From contig NW_027480449.1 in assembly GCF_051401765.1 (NCBI RefSeq), positions 5,332,001-5,396,000 on the forward strand: a stretch of 64,000 bases of DNA, written 5' to 3'. Below, piece after piece: positions 52,430 to 64,000 of this stretch. The notes beneath the pieces were generated by a model. It ran no database searches. It worked only from the letters and a program-made list of their open reading frames with translations, and had not been told where the DNA came from. Origin of the DNA: Calliopsis andreniformis (lineage: Eukaryota > Arthropoda > Insecta > Hymenoptera > Andrenidae). A program made the position numbers and the translations under genes. Each line of letters begins with the position of its first letter. The first letter of the stretch is position 1.

Positions 52430-55400
52430 ACCATGAGAATTCAGGATATTCTATTGAGTATTGAGAATTGAGGATTGAGGATTGAGTATTGAAGATTGAG
52501 TATTGATGCCCGAGGATTGAGGATTGAGGATTGATGATTGAGGATTGAGCATTGAAGATTGAGGATTGGGGATTGACGATTGACGATTGAGGATTGAGTA
52601 TTGAGGATTGAAGATTGAGTATTGATGATTGAAGATTGAGGATTGAGGATTGAGTGTTCAGGATTGAGGACGAGGACTGACGGTTGGGGATTGAGGATTG
52701 AGCATTGAGGATTGAAGATTGATGACTGGGGATTGAGGATTGAAGATTGAGGATTAAGTATTGAAGATTGGGGATTGAGGATCTTGGATTGGAGATTGAT
52801 TATGGAGGATTGAAGATTGACGATTGAGGATTGAGGATTGAGAATTGAGAATTGAGAATGAGGACTGTGAGTTGAGGATTGAGGTTTGAGGAATGAGGGT
52901 TGAGGGTTGAGGATTGAGGATTGAGGACTGAGGATTGAGGATTGAGGATTGAGTATTGATGGTTGAGTATTGATGCCTGAGGATTGATGATTGAGGATTG
53001 AGGTTTGAGGATTGTGGATTGAAGATTGAGTGTTGAGGATTGAAAATTGAGGGTTGAGGATTGAGGATTGAGGATTGTGGTTTGAGGAACGAGGATTGAG
53101 GATTGAGGATTGAGGATTGAGTATTGAGGATTGAGGGTTGAAGATTGAGGATTGAGGATTGAGGACTGAGGATTGAGGATTGAGGATTGAGGATTGAGGA
53201 TTGAGGATTGAGGATTGAGGATTGAGGATTGAGGGTTGAAGATAGAGTATTGAGGATTGAAGATTGAGGATTGAGGATTGAGGATTGAGGATTGAGGATT
53301 GAGCATTGAAGATTGAGGATTGTGGATTGAGGATTGACGATTGAGGATTGAGTATTGAGGATTGAAGATTGAGTATTGATGATTGAAGGTTCAGGATTGC
53401 GGATTGAGTGTTGAGGATTGAGGACGAGGACTGACGGTTGAGGATTGAGGATTGAGCATTGAGGATTGAAGATTGATGACTGGGGATTGAGGACTCAAGA
53501 TTGAGGATTAAGGATTGAAGATTGGGGATTGAGGATCTTGGATTGGAGATTGATTATTAAGGATTGAAGATTGACGATTGAGGATTGAGGATTGAGGATT
53601 GAGAATTGAGAATGAGGACTGAGAGTTGAGGATTGAGGTTTGAGGAATGAGGATTGAGGGTTGAGGATTGAGGATTGAGGAGTGAGGATTGAGGATTGAG
53701 TATTGAAGATTGAGTGTTGATGCCTGAGGATTGAGGATTGAGGATTGAGGACTGAGGATTGAGGATTGAGGATTGAGCATTGAGGATTGGAGATTGAGGA
53801 CTGGGGATTGAGGATTGAAGATTGAGGATTAAGGATTGAAGATTGGGGATTGAGGATCTAGGATTGGAGATTGATTATTGAGGATTGAAGATTGAGGATT
53901 GAGGATTGAGGATTGAGGACTGAGGGTTGAAGATGGAGGATTAAGGATTGTGGATTGAGGGTTGAAGATTGAGGATTAAGTATTGAGGATTGAGGATTGA
54001 AGATTGAGGATTAAAGATTGACTATCTATGATTGAAGATTGAGGATTGATGATTGAGGGTTGTGGATTGAGGACGAGTACTGAGGGTGGAATATTGGTGT
54101 TTGAGGCCTGAGGATTGAGGATTGAGGATTGAGAATTGATGATTGAGGATTGAGGATTGAAGATTGAGGATTGGGTATTGAGGATTGAAGATAGAGGATT
54201 CAGGATTGAGGATTGAGGATTGAGGATTGGTGACTGAGGATTGAGGATTGAAGATTGAGTACTGAGGACTGAAGATTGGGGATTGAGGATTGAGGATTGA
54301 GAATTGAGAATTGAGAATCGAGGATTGAAGATTGAGGATTGAGGATTGAGGATTGAGGTTTGAGGATTGAGGATTGAGGATTGGGGATTGAGTATTGAAC
54401 CATGAGAATTCAGGATATTCTATTGAGTATTGAGAATTGAGGATTGATGGTTGAGTATTGAGGATTGATGGCTGAGGGTTGTGTGTTGAGTATTGAGGAT
54501 TGAGGATTGACGATTGAGGATAGAGGTTTGAGGATTGAAGATTGAGTATTGATGATTGAATATTGAGGATTGAGGATTGAGGCTTGAGGATTGATGATTG
54601 AGGATTGAAGATTGATTATTGATGATTGAAGATTGAGGACTGGCGATTGAGGATTGAAGATTGAGGATTAAGGACTGAGGATTGGGGATTGAGGATGTAG
54701 GATTGGAGATTGATTATTGAGGATTGAAGATTGAGGATTGAGGATTGAGAATTGAGAATTGAGAATTGAGGGTGAGGACTGAGGGTTGAGGATTGAGGTT
54801 TGAGGAACGAGGATTGAGGATTGAGGATTGAGGACTAAGGATTGACGATTGAGTATTGAAGATTGAGGATTGATGACTGAGGATTGAGGACCGAGGATTG
54901 AGGATTGAGGATTGATGATTGAAGATTGAGTATTGAGGATTCAATATTGAGGATTGAGGATTGAGGATTGAGGATTGAGGATTGAGGATTGAAGATTGAG
55001 GATTGGGTATTGAGGATTGAACATTGAGGATTGTGGATTGAGGATTGAAGGTTGAATATTGATGAATGAAGATTGAGGATTGATGATTGAGGGTTGTGTA
55101 TTGAGGACGAGGACTGAGGATTGAGTATTGATACTTGAGGTCTGTGGATTGAGGATTGGGGATTGAGGATTGAAGATAGAGTATTGAGGATTGAAGATTG
55201 AGGATTGAGGATTGAGGATTGAGGATTGAGGATTGAGGATTGAGCATTGAAGATTGAGGATTGGGGATTGAGGATTGACGATTGAGGATTGAGTATTGAG
55301 GATTGAAGATTGAGTATTGATGATTGAAGATTGAGGACTGGGGATTGAGTGTTGAGGATTGAGGACGAGGACTGACGGTTGAGGGTTGAGGATTGAGCAT

Positions 55401-58266
55401 TGAGGATTGAAGATTGATGGCTGGGGATTGAGGACTCAAGATTGAGGATTAAGGATTGAAGATTGGGGATTGAGGATTGACGATTGAGGATTGAGTATTG
55501 AACCATGAGAATTCAGAATATTCTATTGAGTATTGAGAATTGAGGATTGATGGTTGTGTATTGAGGATTGATGGCTGAGGGTTGTGTGTTGAGTATTGAG
55601 GATTGAGGATAGAGGATTGAGGATAGAGGTTTGAGGATTGAAGATTGAGTATTGATGATTGAATATTGAGGATTGAGGATTGAGGTTTGAGGATTGATGA
55701 TTGAGGATTGAAGATAGATTATTGATGATTGAAGATTGAGGACTGGCGATTGAGGATTGAAGATTGAGGATTAAGGACTGAGGATTGGGGATTGAGGATG
55801 TAGGATTGGAGATTGATTATTGAGGATTGAAGATTGAGGATTGAGGATTGAGAATTGAGAACTGAGAATTGAGGGTGAGGACTGAGGGTTGAGGATTGAG
55901 GTTTGAGGAACGAGGATTGAGGATTGAGGATTGAGGGCTAAGGATTGACGATTGAGTATTGAAGATTGAGGATTGATGACTGAGGATTGAGGACTGAGGA
56001 TTGAGGATTGAGGATTGATGATTGAAGATTGAGTATTGAGGATTCAATATTGAGGATTGAGGATTGAGGATTGAGGATTGAGGATTGAAGATTGAGTATT
56101 GGGTATTGAGGATTGAACATTGAGGATTGTGGATTGAGGATTGAAGGTTGAATATTGATGAATGAAGATTGAGGATTGATGATTGAGGGTTGTGTATTGA
56201 GGACGAGGACTGAGGATTGAGTATTGATACTTGAGGTCTGTGGATTGAGGATTGAGGATTGAGGATTGAAGATTGAAGATTGAGTATTGAGGATTGAACA
56301 TTGAGGATTGAGGATTGAGAATTGAGGACTGGGGTTTGAAGATTGATTATTGAGGATTGAAGATTGAGGATTGAGGATTGAGGTTTGAGGATTGAGGGTT
56401 GAAGATTGAGGATTGAGGATTGAGCATTGAGGGTGGAGGATTGAGGATTGAGGATTGAAGATTGAGGATTGAGTATTGAGGATTGAGGATTGAGGATTGA
56501 GCATTGAAGATTGAGGATTGGGGATTGAGGACTGACGATTGAAGATTGAGTATTGAGGATTGAAGATTGAGTATTGATGATTGAAGATTGAGGATTAGGG
56601 ATTGAGTGTTGAGGATTGAGGACGAGGACTGACGGTTGAGGATTGAGGATTGAGCATTTAGGACTGAAGATTGATGACTGGGGACTGAGGACTCAAGATT
56701 GAGGATTAAGGATTGAAGATTGGGGATTGAGGATCTTGGATTGGAGATTGATTATTGAGGATTGAAGATTGACGACTGGGGATTGAGGATTGAGTATTGA
56801 GAATTGAGAATGAGGACTGAGAGTTGAGGATTGAGGTTTGAGGAATGAGGATTGAGGGTTGAGGATTGAGTATTGAGGATTGAGGATTGAGGATTGAGTA
56901 TTGAAGATTGAGTATTGAGGGTTGAAGATTGAGGATTGAGGATTGAGGATTGAGGATGGAGGATGAGGGCTGGGGGTTGCGGATTGAGGTTTGAGTATTG
57001 AATTCTGAGAATTCAGGGTATTCTATTGAGTATCGATAATTGTGGATTGATGGTTGGGTATTGAGCATTGGGGATTGAGGATTGAGTATTGAAGATTGAG
57101 GATTGATGATTGAGGATTGAGGATTGAGGATTGAGTATTGAGGATTGAGGGTTGAAGATTGAAGATTGAGGATTGAGGATTGAGGATTGAGGATTGAGGA
57201 TTGAGGATTGAGGATTGGGGATTGAGGATTGAAGATAGAGTATTGAGGATTGAAGATTGAGGATTGAGGATTGAGGATTGAGGATTGAGGATTGAGGATT
57301 GAGCATTGAAGATTGAGGATTGGGGATTGAGGATTGACGATTGAGGATTGAGTATTGAGGATTGAAGATTGAGTATTGATGATTGAAGATTGAGGACTGG
57401 GGATTGAGTGTTGAGGATTGAGGACGAGGACTGACGGTTGAGGATTGAGGATTGAGCATTGAGGATTGAAGATTGATGACTGGGGATTGAGGACTCAAGA
57501 TTGAGGATTAAGGATTGAAGATTGGGGATTGAGGATCTTGGATTGGAGATTGATTATTGAGGATTGAAGATTGACGACTGGGGATTGAGGGTTGAGGATT
57601 GAGGATTGAGGATTGAGGATTGAGGATTGAGTATTGAAGATTGAGTATTGATGCCTGAGGATTGAGGATTGAGGATTGAGGACTGAGGATTGAGGATTGA
57701 GGATTGAGCATTGAGGATTGGAGGTTGAGGAATGGGGATTGAGGATTGAAGATTGAGTATTAAGGATTGAAGATTGGGGATTGAGGATCTAGGATTGGAG
57801 ATTGTTTATTGAGGATTGAAGATTGAGGATTGAGGATTGAGGATTGAGGATTGAGGGTTGAAGATTGAGGATTAAGTATTGAGGATTGAGGATTGAAGAT
57901 TGAGGATTAAAGATTGACTATTGATGATTGAAGATTGAGGATTGAGGATTGAGGGTTGTGGATTGAGGACGAGCACTGAGGGTGGAATATTGGTGTTTGA
58001 GGCCTGAGGATTGAGGATTGAGGATTGAGAATTGATGATTGAGGATTGAGGATTGAAGATTGAGGATTGGGTATTGAGGATTGAAGATAGAGGATTCAGG
58101 ATTGAGGATTGAGGATTGAGGATTGGGGACTGAGGATTGAGGATTGAAGATTGAGTACTGAGGACTGAAGATTGGGGATTGAGGATTGAGGATTGAGGAT
58201 TGAGGATTGAGCATTGAAGATTGAGGATTGGGGATTGAGGATTGGCGATTGAGGATTTAGTATTGA
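52430..58266 (+). repeat. Right-family unit R2 (5,837 bp)
   Basis: Collinear with R1 over its full length at a constant offset of 5,837. I noticed only a handful of differences, such as ACTATCTATG around 54,027 (ACTATCGATG in R1), GATGATTGAGG near 54,046 and GGTTGTGTATTG near 55,553 (GGTTGAGTATTG in R1). Identity is therefore well above 99% by eye. Confidence 0.9.
56999..57015. repeat. Perfect 7-bp inverted repeat, R2 copy
   Basis: The same element at +5,837. It is absent from R3, where the surrounding sequence has been deleted. Confidence 0.75.
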
Positions 58267-61200
58267 ACCATGAGAATTCAGGATATTCTATTGAGTATTG
58301 AGAATTGAGGATTGAGGATTGAGTATTGAAGATTGAGTATTGATGCCCGAGGATTGAGGATTGAGGATTGATGATTGAGGATTGAGCATTGAAGATTGAG
58401 GATTGGGGATTGACGATTGACGATTGAGGATTGAGTATTGAGGATTGAAGATTGAGTATTGATGATTGAAGATTGAGGATTGAGGATTGAGTGTTCAGGA
58501 TTGAGGACGAGGACTGACGGTTGGGGATTGAGGATTGAGCATTGAGGATTGAAGATTGATGACTGGGGATTGAGGATTGAAGATTGAGGATTAAGTATTG
58601 AAGATTGGGGATTGAGGATCTTGGATTGGAGATTGATTATGGAGGATTGAAGATTGACGATTGAGGATTGAGGATTGAGAATTGAGAATTGAGAATGAGG
58701 ACTGTGAGTTGAGGATTGAGGTTTGAGGAATGAGGGTTGAGGGTTGAGGATTGAGGATTGAGGACTGAGGATTGAGGATTGAGGATTGAGTATTGATGGT
58801 TGAGTATTGATGCCTGAGGATTGATGATTGAGGATTGAGGTTTGAGGATTGTGGATTGAAGATTGAGTGTTGAGGATTGAAAATTGAGGGTTGAGGATTG
58901 AGGATTGAGGATTGTGGTTTGAGGAACGAGGATTGAGGATTGAGGATTGAGGATTGAGTATTGAGGATTGAGGGTTGAAGATTGAGGATTGAGGATTGAG
59001 GACTGAGGATTGAGGATTGAGGATTGAGGATTGAGGATTGAGGATTGAGGATTGAGGATTGAGGATTGAGGGTTGAAGATAGAGTATTGAGGATTGAAGA
59101 TTGAGGATTGAGGATTGAGGATTGAGGATTGAGGATTGAGCATTGAAGATTGAGGATTGTGGATTGAGGATTGACGATTGAGGATTGAGTATTGAGGATT
59201 GAAGATTGAGTATTGATGATTGAAGGTTCAGGATTGCGGATTGAGTGTTGAGGATTGAGGACGAGGACTGACGGTTGAGGATTGAGGATTGAGCATTGAG
59301 GATTGAAGATTGATGACTGGGGATTGAGGACTCCAGATTGAGGATTAAGGATTGAAGATTGGGGATTGAGGATCTTGGATTGGAGATTGATTATTGAGGA
59401 TTGAAGATTGACGATTGAGGATTGAGGATTGAGGATTGAGAATTGAGAATGAGGACTGAGAGTTGAGGATTGAGGTTTGAGGAATGAGGATTGAGGGTTG
59501 AGGATTGAGGATTGAGGAGTGAGGATTGAGGATTGAGTATTGAAGATTGAGTGTTGATGCCTGAGGATTGAGGATTGAGGATTGAGGACTGAGGATTGAG
59601 GATTGAGGATTGAGCATTGAGGATTGGAGATTGAGGACTGGGGATTGAGGATTGAAGATTGAGGATTAAGGATTGAAGATTGGGGATTGAGGATCTAGGA
59701 TTGGAGATTGATTATTGAGGATTGAAGATTGAGGATTGAGGATTGAGGATTGAGGACTGAGGGTTGAAGATGGAGGATTAAGGATTGTGGATTGAGGGTT
59801 GAAGATTGAGGATTAAGTATTGAGGATTGAGGATTGAAGATTGAGGATTAAAGATTGACTATCGATGATTGAAGATTGAGGATTGAGGATTGAGGGTTGT
59901 GGATTGAGGACGAGTACTGAGGGTGGAATATTGGTGTTTGAGGCCTGAGGATTGAGGATTGAGGATTGAGAATTGATGATTGAGGATTGAGGATTGAAGA
60001 TTGAGGATTGGGTATTGAGGATTGAAGATTGAGGATTCAGGATTGAGGATTGAGGATTGAGGATTGGTGACTGAGGATTGAGGATTGAAGATTGAGTACT
60101 GAGGACTGAAGATTGGGGATTGAGGATTGAGGATTGAGAATTGAGAATTGAGAATCGAGGATTGAAGATTGAGGATTGAGGATTGAGGATTGAGGTTTGA
60201 GGATTGAGGATTGAGGATTGGGGATTGAGTATTGAACCATGAGAATTCAGGATATTCTATTGAGTATTGAGAATTGAGGATTGATGGTTGAGTATTGAGG
60301 ATTGATGGCTGAGGGTTGTGTGTTGAGTATTGAGGATTGAGGATTGACGATTGAGGATAGAGGTTTGAGGATTGAAGATTGAGTATTGATGATTGAATAT
60401 TGAGGATTGAGGATTGAGGCTTGAGGATTGATGATTGAGGATTGAAGATTGATTATTGATGATTGAAGATTGAGGACTGGCGATTGAGGATTGAAGATTG
60501 AGGATTAAGGACTGAGGATTGGGGATTGAGGATGTAGGATTGGAGATTGATTATTGAGGATTGAAGATTGAGGATTGAGGATTGAGAATTGAGAATTGAG
60601 AATTGAGGGTGAGGACTGAGGGTTGAGGATTGAGGTTTGAGGAACGAGGATTGAGGATTGAGGATTGAGGACTAAGGATTGACGATTGAGTATTGAAGAT
60701 TGAGGATTGATGACTGAGGATTGAGGACCGAGGATTGAGGATTGAGGATTGATGATTCAAGATTGAGTATTGAGGATTCAATATTGAGGATTGAGGATTG
60801 AGGATTGAGGATTGAGGATTGAGGATTGAAGATTGAGGATTGGGTATTGAGGATTGAACATTGAGGATTGTGGATTGAGGATTGAAGGTTGAATATTGAT
60901 GAATGAAGATTGAGGATTGATGATTGAGGGTTGTGTATTGAGGACGAGGACTGAGGATTGAGTATTGATACTTGAGGTCTGTGGATTGAGGATTGAGGAT
61001 TGAGGATTGAAGATTGGAGGTTGAGTATTGATGATTGAGGATTGAGGATTGAGGATTGAGTATTGAGGATTGAGGGTTGAAGATTGAAGATTGAGGATTG
61101 AGGATTGAGGATTGAGGATTGAGGATTGAGGATTGAGGATTGGGGATTGAGGATTGAAGATAGAGTATTGAGGATTGAAGATTGAGGATTGAGGATTGAG

Positions 61201-61905
61201 GATTGAAGATTGACGACTGGGGATTGAGGGTTGAGGATTGAGGATTGAGGATTGAGGATTGAGGATTGAGTATTGAAGATTGAGTATTGATGCCTGAGGA
61301 TTGAGGATTGAGGATTGAGGACTGAGGATTGAGGATTGAGGATTGAGCATTGAGGATTGGAGGTTGAGGAATGGGGATTGAGGATTGAAGATTGAGTATT
61401 AAGGATTGAAGATTGGGGATTGAGGATCTAGGATTGGAGATTGTTTATTGAGGATTGAAGATTGAGGATTGAGGATTGAGGATTGAGGATTGAGGGTTGA
61501 AGATTGAGGATTAAGTATTGAGGATTGAGGATTGAAGATTGAGGATTAAAGATTGACTATTGATGATTGAAGATTGAGGATTGAGGATTGAGGGTTGTGG
61601 ATTGAGGACGAGCACTGAGGGTGGAATATTGGTGTTTGAGGCCTGAGGATTGAGGATTGAGGATTGAGAATTGATGATTGAGGATTGAGGATTGAAGATT
61701 GAGGATTGGGTATTGAGGATTGAAGATAGAGGATTCAGGATTGAGGATTGAGGATTGAGGATTGGGGACTGAGGATTGAGGATTGAAGATTGAGTACTGA
61801 GGACTGAAGATTGGGGATTGAGGATTGAGGATTGAGGATTGAGGATTGAGCATTGAAGATTGAGGATTGGGGATTGAGGATTGGCGATTGAGGATTTAGT
61901 ATTGA
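58267..61905 (+). repeat. Right-family unit R3, deletion derivative (3,639 bp)
   Basis: It follows R2 at 5,837 to about 61,000, then shifts in steps (offset 3,925 around 61,030-61,200) and finally matches R2 at 3,639 from about 61,210. The net loss of 2,198 bp equals 308 heptamers plus 7 hexamers. The seven missing hexamers are the counterparts of those at 49526-51585 in R1. The second member of the 1,103-bp sub-repeat is lost. Confidence 0.87.
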
Positions 61906-64000
61906 ACCATGAGAATTCTGGATATTCTATTGAGTATTGAGAATTGAGGATTGAGGATTGAGTATTGAAGATTGAGTATTGATGCCCGAGGATTGAGGAT
62001 TGAGGATTGATGATTGAGGATTGAGCATTGAAGATTGAGGATTGGGGATTGACGATTGACGATTGAGGATTGAGTATTGAGGATTGAAGATTGAGTATTG
62101 ATGATTGAAGATTGAGGATTGAGGATTGAGTGTTCAGGATTGAGGACGAGGACTGACGGTTGGGGATTGAGGATTGAGCATTGAGGATTGAAGATTGATG
62201 ACTGGGGATTGAGGATTGAAGATTGAGGATTAAGTATTGAAGATTGGGGATTGAGGATCTTGGATTGGAGATTGATTATGGAGGATTGAAGATTGACGAT
62301 TGAGGATTGAGGATTGAGAATTGAGAATTGAGAATGAGGACTGTGAGTTGAGGATTGAGGTTTGAGGAATGAGGGTTGAGGGTTGAGGATTGAGGATTGA
62401 GGACTGAGGATTGAGGATTGAGGATTGAGTATTGATGGTTGAGTATTGATGCCTGAGGATTGATGATTGAGGATTGAGGTTTGAGGATTGTGGATTGAAG
62501 ATTGAGTGTTGAGGATTGAAAATTGAGGGTTGAGGATTGAGGATTGAGGATTGTGGTTTGAGGAACGAGGATTGAGGATTGAGGATTGAGGATTGAGTAT
62601 TGAGGATTGAGGGTTGAAGATTGAGGATTGAGGATTGAGGACTGAGGATTGAGGATTGAGGATTGAGGATTGAGGATTGAGGATTGAGGATTGAGGATTG
62701 AGGATTGAGGGTTGAAGATAGAGTATTGAGGATTGAAGATTGAGGATTGAGGATTGAGGATTGAGGATTGAGGATTGAGCATTGAAGATTGAGGATTGTG
62801 GATTGAGGATTGACGATTGAGGATTGAGTATTGAGGATTGAAGATTGAGTATTGATGATTGAAGGTTCAGGATTGCGGATTGAGTGTTGAGGATTGAGGA
62901 CGAGGACTGACGGTTGAGGATTGAGGATTGAGCATTGAGGATTGAAGATTGATGACTGGGGATTGAGGACTCCAGATTGAGGATTAAGGATTGAAGATTG
63001 GGGATTGAGGATCTTGGATTGGAGATTGATTATTGAGGATTGAAGATTGACGATTGAGGATTGAGGATTGAGGATTGAGAATTGAGAATGAGGACTGAGA
63101 GTTGAGGATTGAGGTTTGAGGAATGAGGATTGAGGGTTGAGGATTGAGGATTGAGGAGTGAGGATTGAGGATTGAGTATTGAAGATTGAGTGTTGATGCC
63201 TGAGGATTGAGGATTGAGGATTGAGGACTGAGGATTGAGGATTGAGGATTGAGCATTGAGGATTGGAGATTGAGGACTGGGGATTGAGGATTGAAGATTG
63301 AGGATTAAGGATTGAAGATTGTGGATTGAGGATCTAGGATTGGAGATTGATTATTGAGGATTGAAGATTGAGGATTGAGGATTGAGGATTGAGGACTGAG
63401 GGTTGAAGATGGAGGATTAAGGATTGTGGATTGAGGGTTGAAGATTGAGGATTAAGTATTGAGGATTGAGGATTGAAGATTGAGGATTAAAGATTGACTA
63501 TCGATGATTGAAGATTGAGGATTGAGGATTGAGGGTTGTGGATTGAGGACGAGTACTGAGGGTGGAATATTGGTGTTTGAGGCCTGAGGATTGAGGATTG
63601 AGGATTGAGAATTGATGATTGAGGATTGAGGATTGAAGATTGAGGATTGGGTATTGAGGATTGAAGATTGAGGATTCAGGATTGAGGATTGAGGATTGAG
63701 GATTGGTGACTGAGGATTGAGGATTGAAGATTGAGTACTGAGGACTGAAGATTGGGGATTGAGGATTGAGGATTGAGAATTGAGAATTGAGAATCGAGGA
63801 TTGAAGATTGAGGATTGAGGATTGAGGATTGAGGTTTGAGGATTGAGGATTGAGGATTGGGGATTGAGTATTGAACCATGAGAATTCAGGATATTCTATT
63901 GAGTATTGAGAATTGAGGATTGATGGTTGAGTATTGAGGATTGATGGCTGAGGGTTGTGTGTTGAGTATTGAGGATTGAGGATTGACGATTGAGGATAGA
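61906..64000 (+). repeat. Right-family unit R4, cut by the window end
   Basis: The first 2,095 bp of a further unit, offset 3,639 from R3. It shares with R3 three bases that differ from R0-R2 (62973 C, 63035 G, 63669 T), so it descends from R3 or its parent. Its box has the private reading GAATTCTGG. Whether it carries the same large deletion lies outside the window. Confidence 0.82.

Larger units (their letters stand above)
1..64000 (+). repeat. Heptanucleotide satellite array, consensus GGATTGA
   Basis: Every part of the window I read is a tandem run of GGATTGA or a variant with one to three changes, most often GTATTGA, AGATTGA, GGTTTGA, GGACTGA, GAATTGA or GGGTTGA. The + strand consensus has no cytosine, so C is scarce and strand asymmetry is extreme. 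No stretch above 300 bases departs from the heptamer pattern, so there is no intergenic space in the usual sense and no gene. Both ends are inside the array, so its full length is unknown. Satellite of this extent is a eukaryotic feature; the lineage cannot be read from it. The array may be centromeric, pericentromeric, subtelomeric or interstitial; nothing in the window decides this. Confidence 0.97.

Noticed and set aside
1..64000. Telomeric repeat
   Set aside because: GGATTGA is seven bases long like the plant-type TTTAGGG but differs at two of seven positions. GATTAGGG occurs only singly (for example near 17,090 and 50,756), with no canonical telomeric run. Descent from a telomere-like heptamer cannot be excluded, but nothing here shows it.
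1..64000. CRISPR array
   Set aside because: Repeats are contiguous seven-base words without conserved 25-40-bp repeats separated by unrelated spacers, and there are no cas genes.
1..64000. Bacterial short tandem heptamer repeats (as in some cyanobacteria)
   Set aside because: Those are short intergenic runs. A 64-kb block with several tiers of higher-order units and no gene does not fit a bacterial genome.

Overview
The whole 64 kb is one uninterrupted satellite-type array. Its basic unit is a 7-base motif, GGATTGA on the + strand (TCAATCC on the - strand). I find no protein-coding gene, rRNA, tRNA, CRISPR array, transposon or other unique DNA. Tens of kilobases of heptamer satellite in several tiers of higher-order repeat point to a eukaryotic heterochromatic block (pericentromeric, subtelomeric or similar) from a long-read assembly. 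Nothing in the window identifies the lineage.

The array has a strict grammar. Even segments that look unique break cleanly into diverged heptamers ending in TGA. The exceptions are hexamers, mostly derived from GGATTGA by loss of one T (GGATGA, GTATGA, GAATGA, GGACGA, GGGTGA) and usually followed by a GGACTGA-like heptamer. Counting them explains the long periods exactly: the 4,828-bp left unit equals 676 heptamers plus 16 hexamers, and the 5,837-bp right unit equals 821 heptamers plus 15 hexamers. The large deletions I could delimit also remove whole numbers of these words.

Layout: (1) 1 to about 34.7 kb is the left (L) family. It is marked by nine copies of a ~157-bp diverged landmark (L2) and by ACCATGAG boxes followed by TATTC. 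It includes a 4,828-bp tandem pair at the start, a dispersed copy of about 3.1 kb at 18.1-21.2 kb, and a near-identical ~5.1-kb tandem pair at 24.7-34.7 kb. (2) About 34.7-41.9 kb is a mosaic of pieces also found elsewhere in the window, without L2. (3) About 41.9-64.0 kb is the right (R) family. It has a 5,837-bp unit, present as a variant copy (R0), two full copies (R1, R2), a 3,639-bp deletion derivative (R3) and the start of a copy of that derivative (R4) running off the window. Inside R is a 1,103-bp sub-repeat. The window therefore shows heptamer, ~1-kb sub-repeat and 3.6-5.8-kb higher-order unit, with at least three centres of recent amplification.

The - strand has long stop-free stretches only because TCAATCC repeats encode the same heptapeptide cycle (P-Q-S-S-I-L-N) in all three frames. 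The + strand meets TGA every 21 bases in each frame. These stretches are not annotated as genes. Identities, counts and boundaries were read by eye; boundaries without an exact anchor are accurate to tens of bases.
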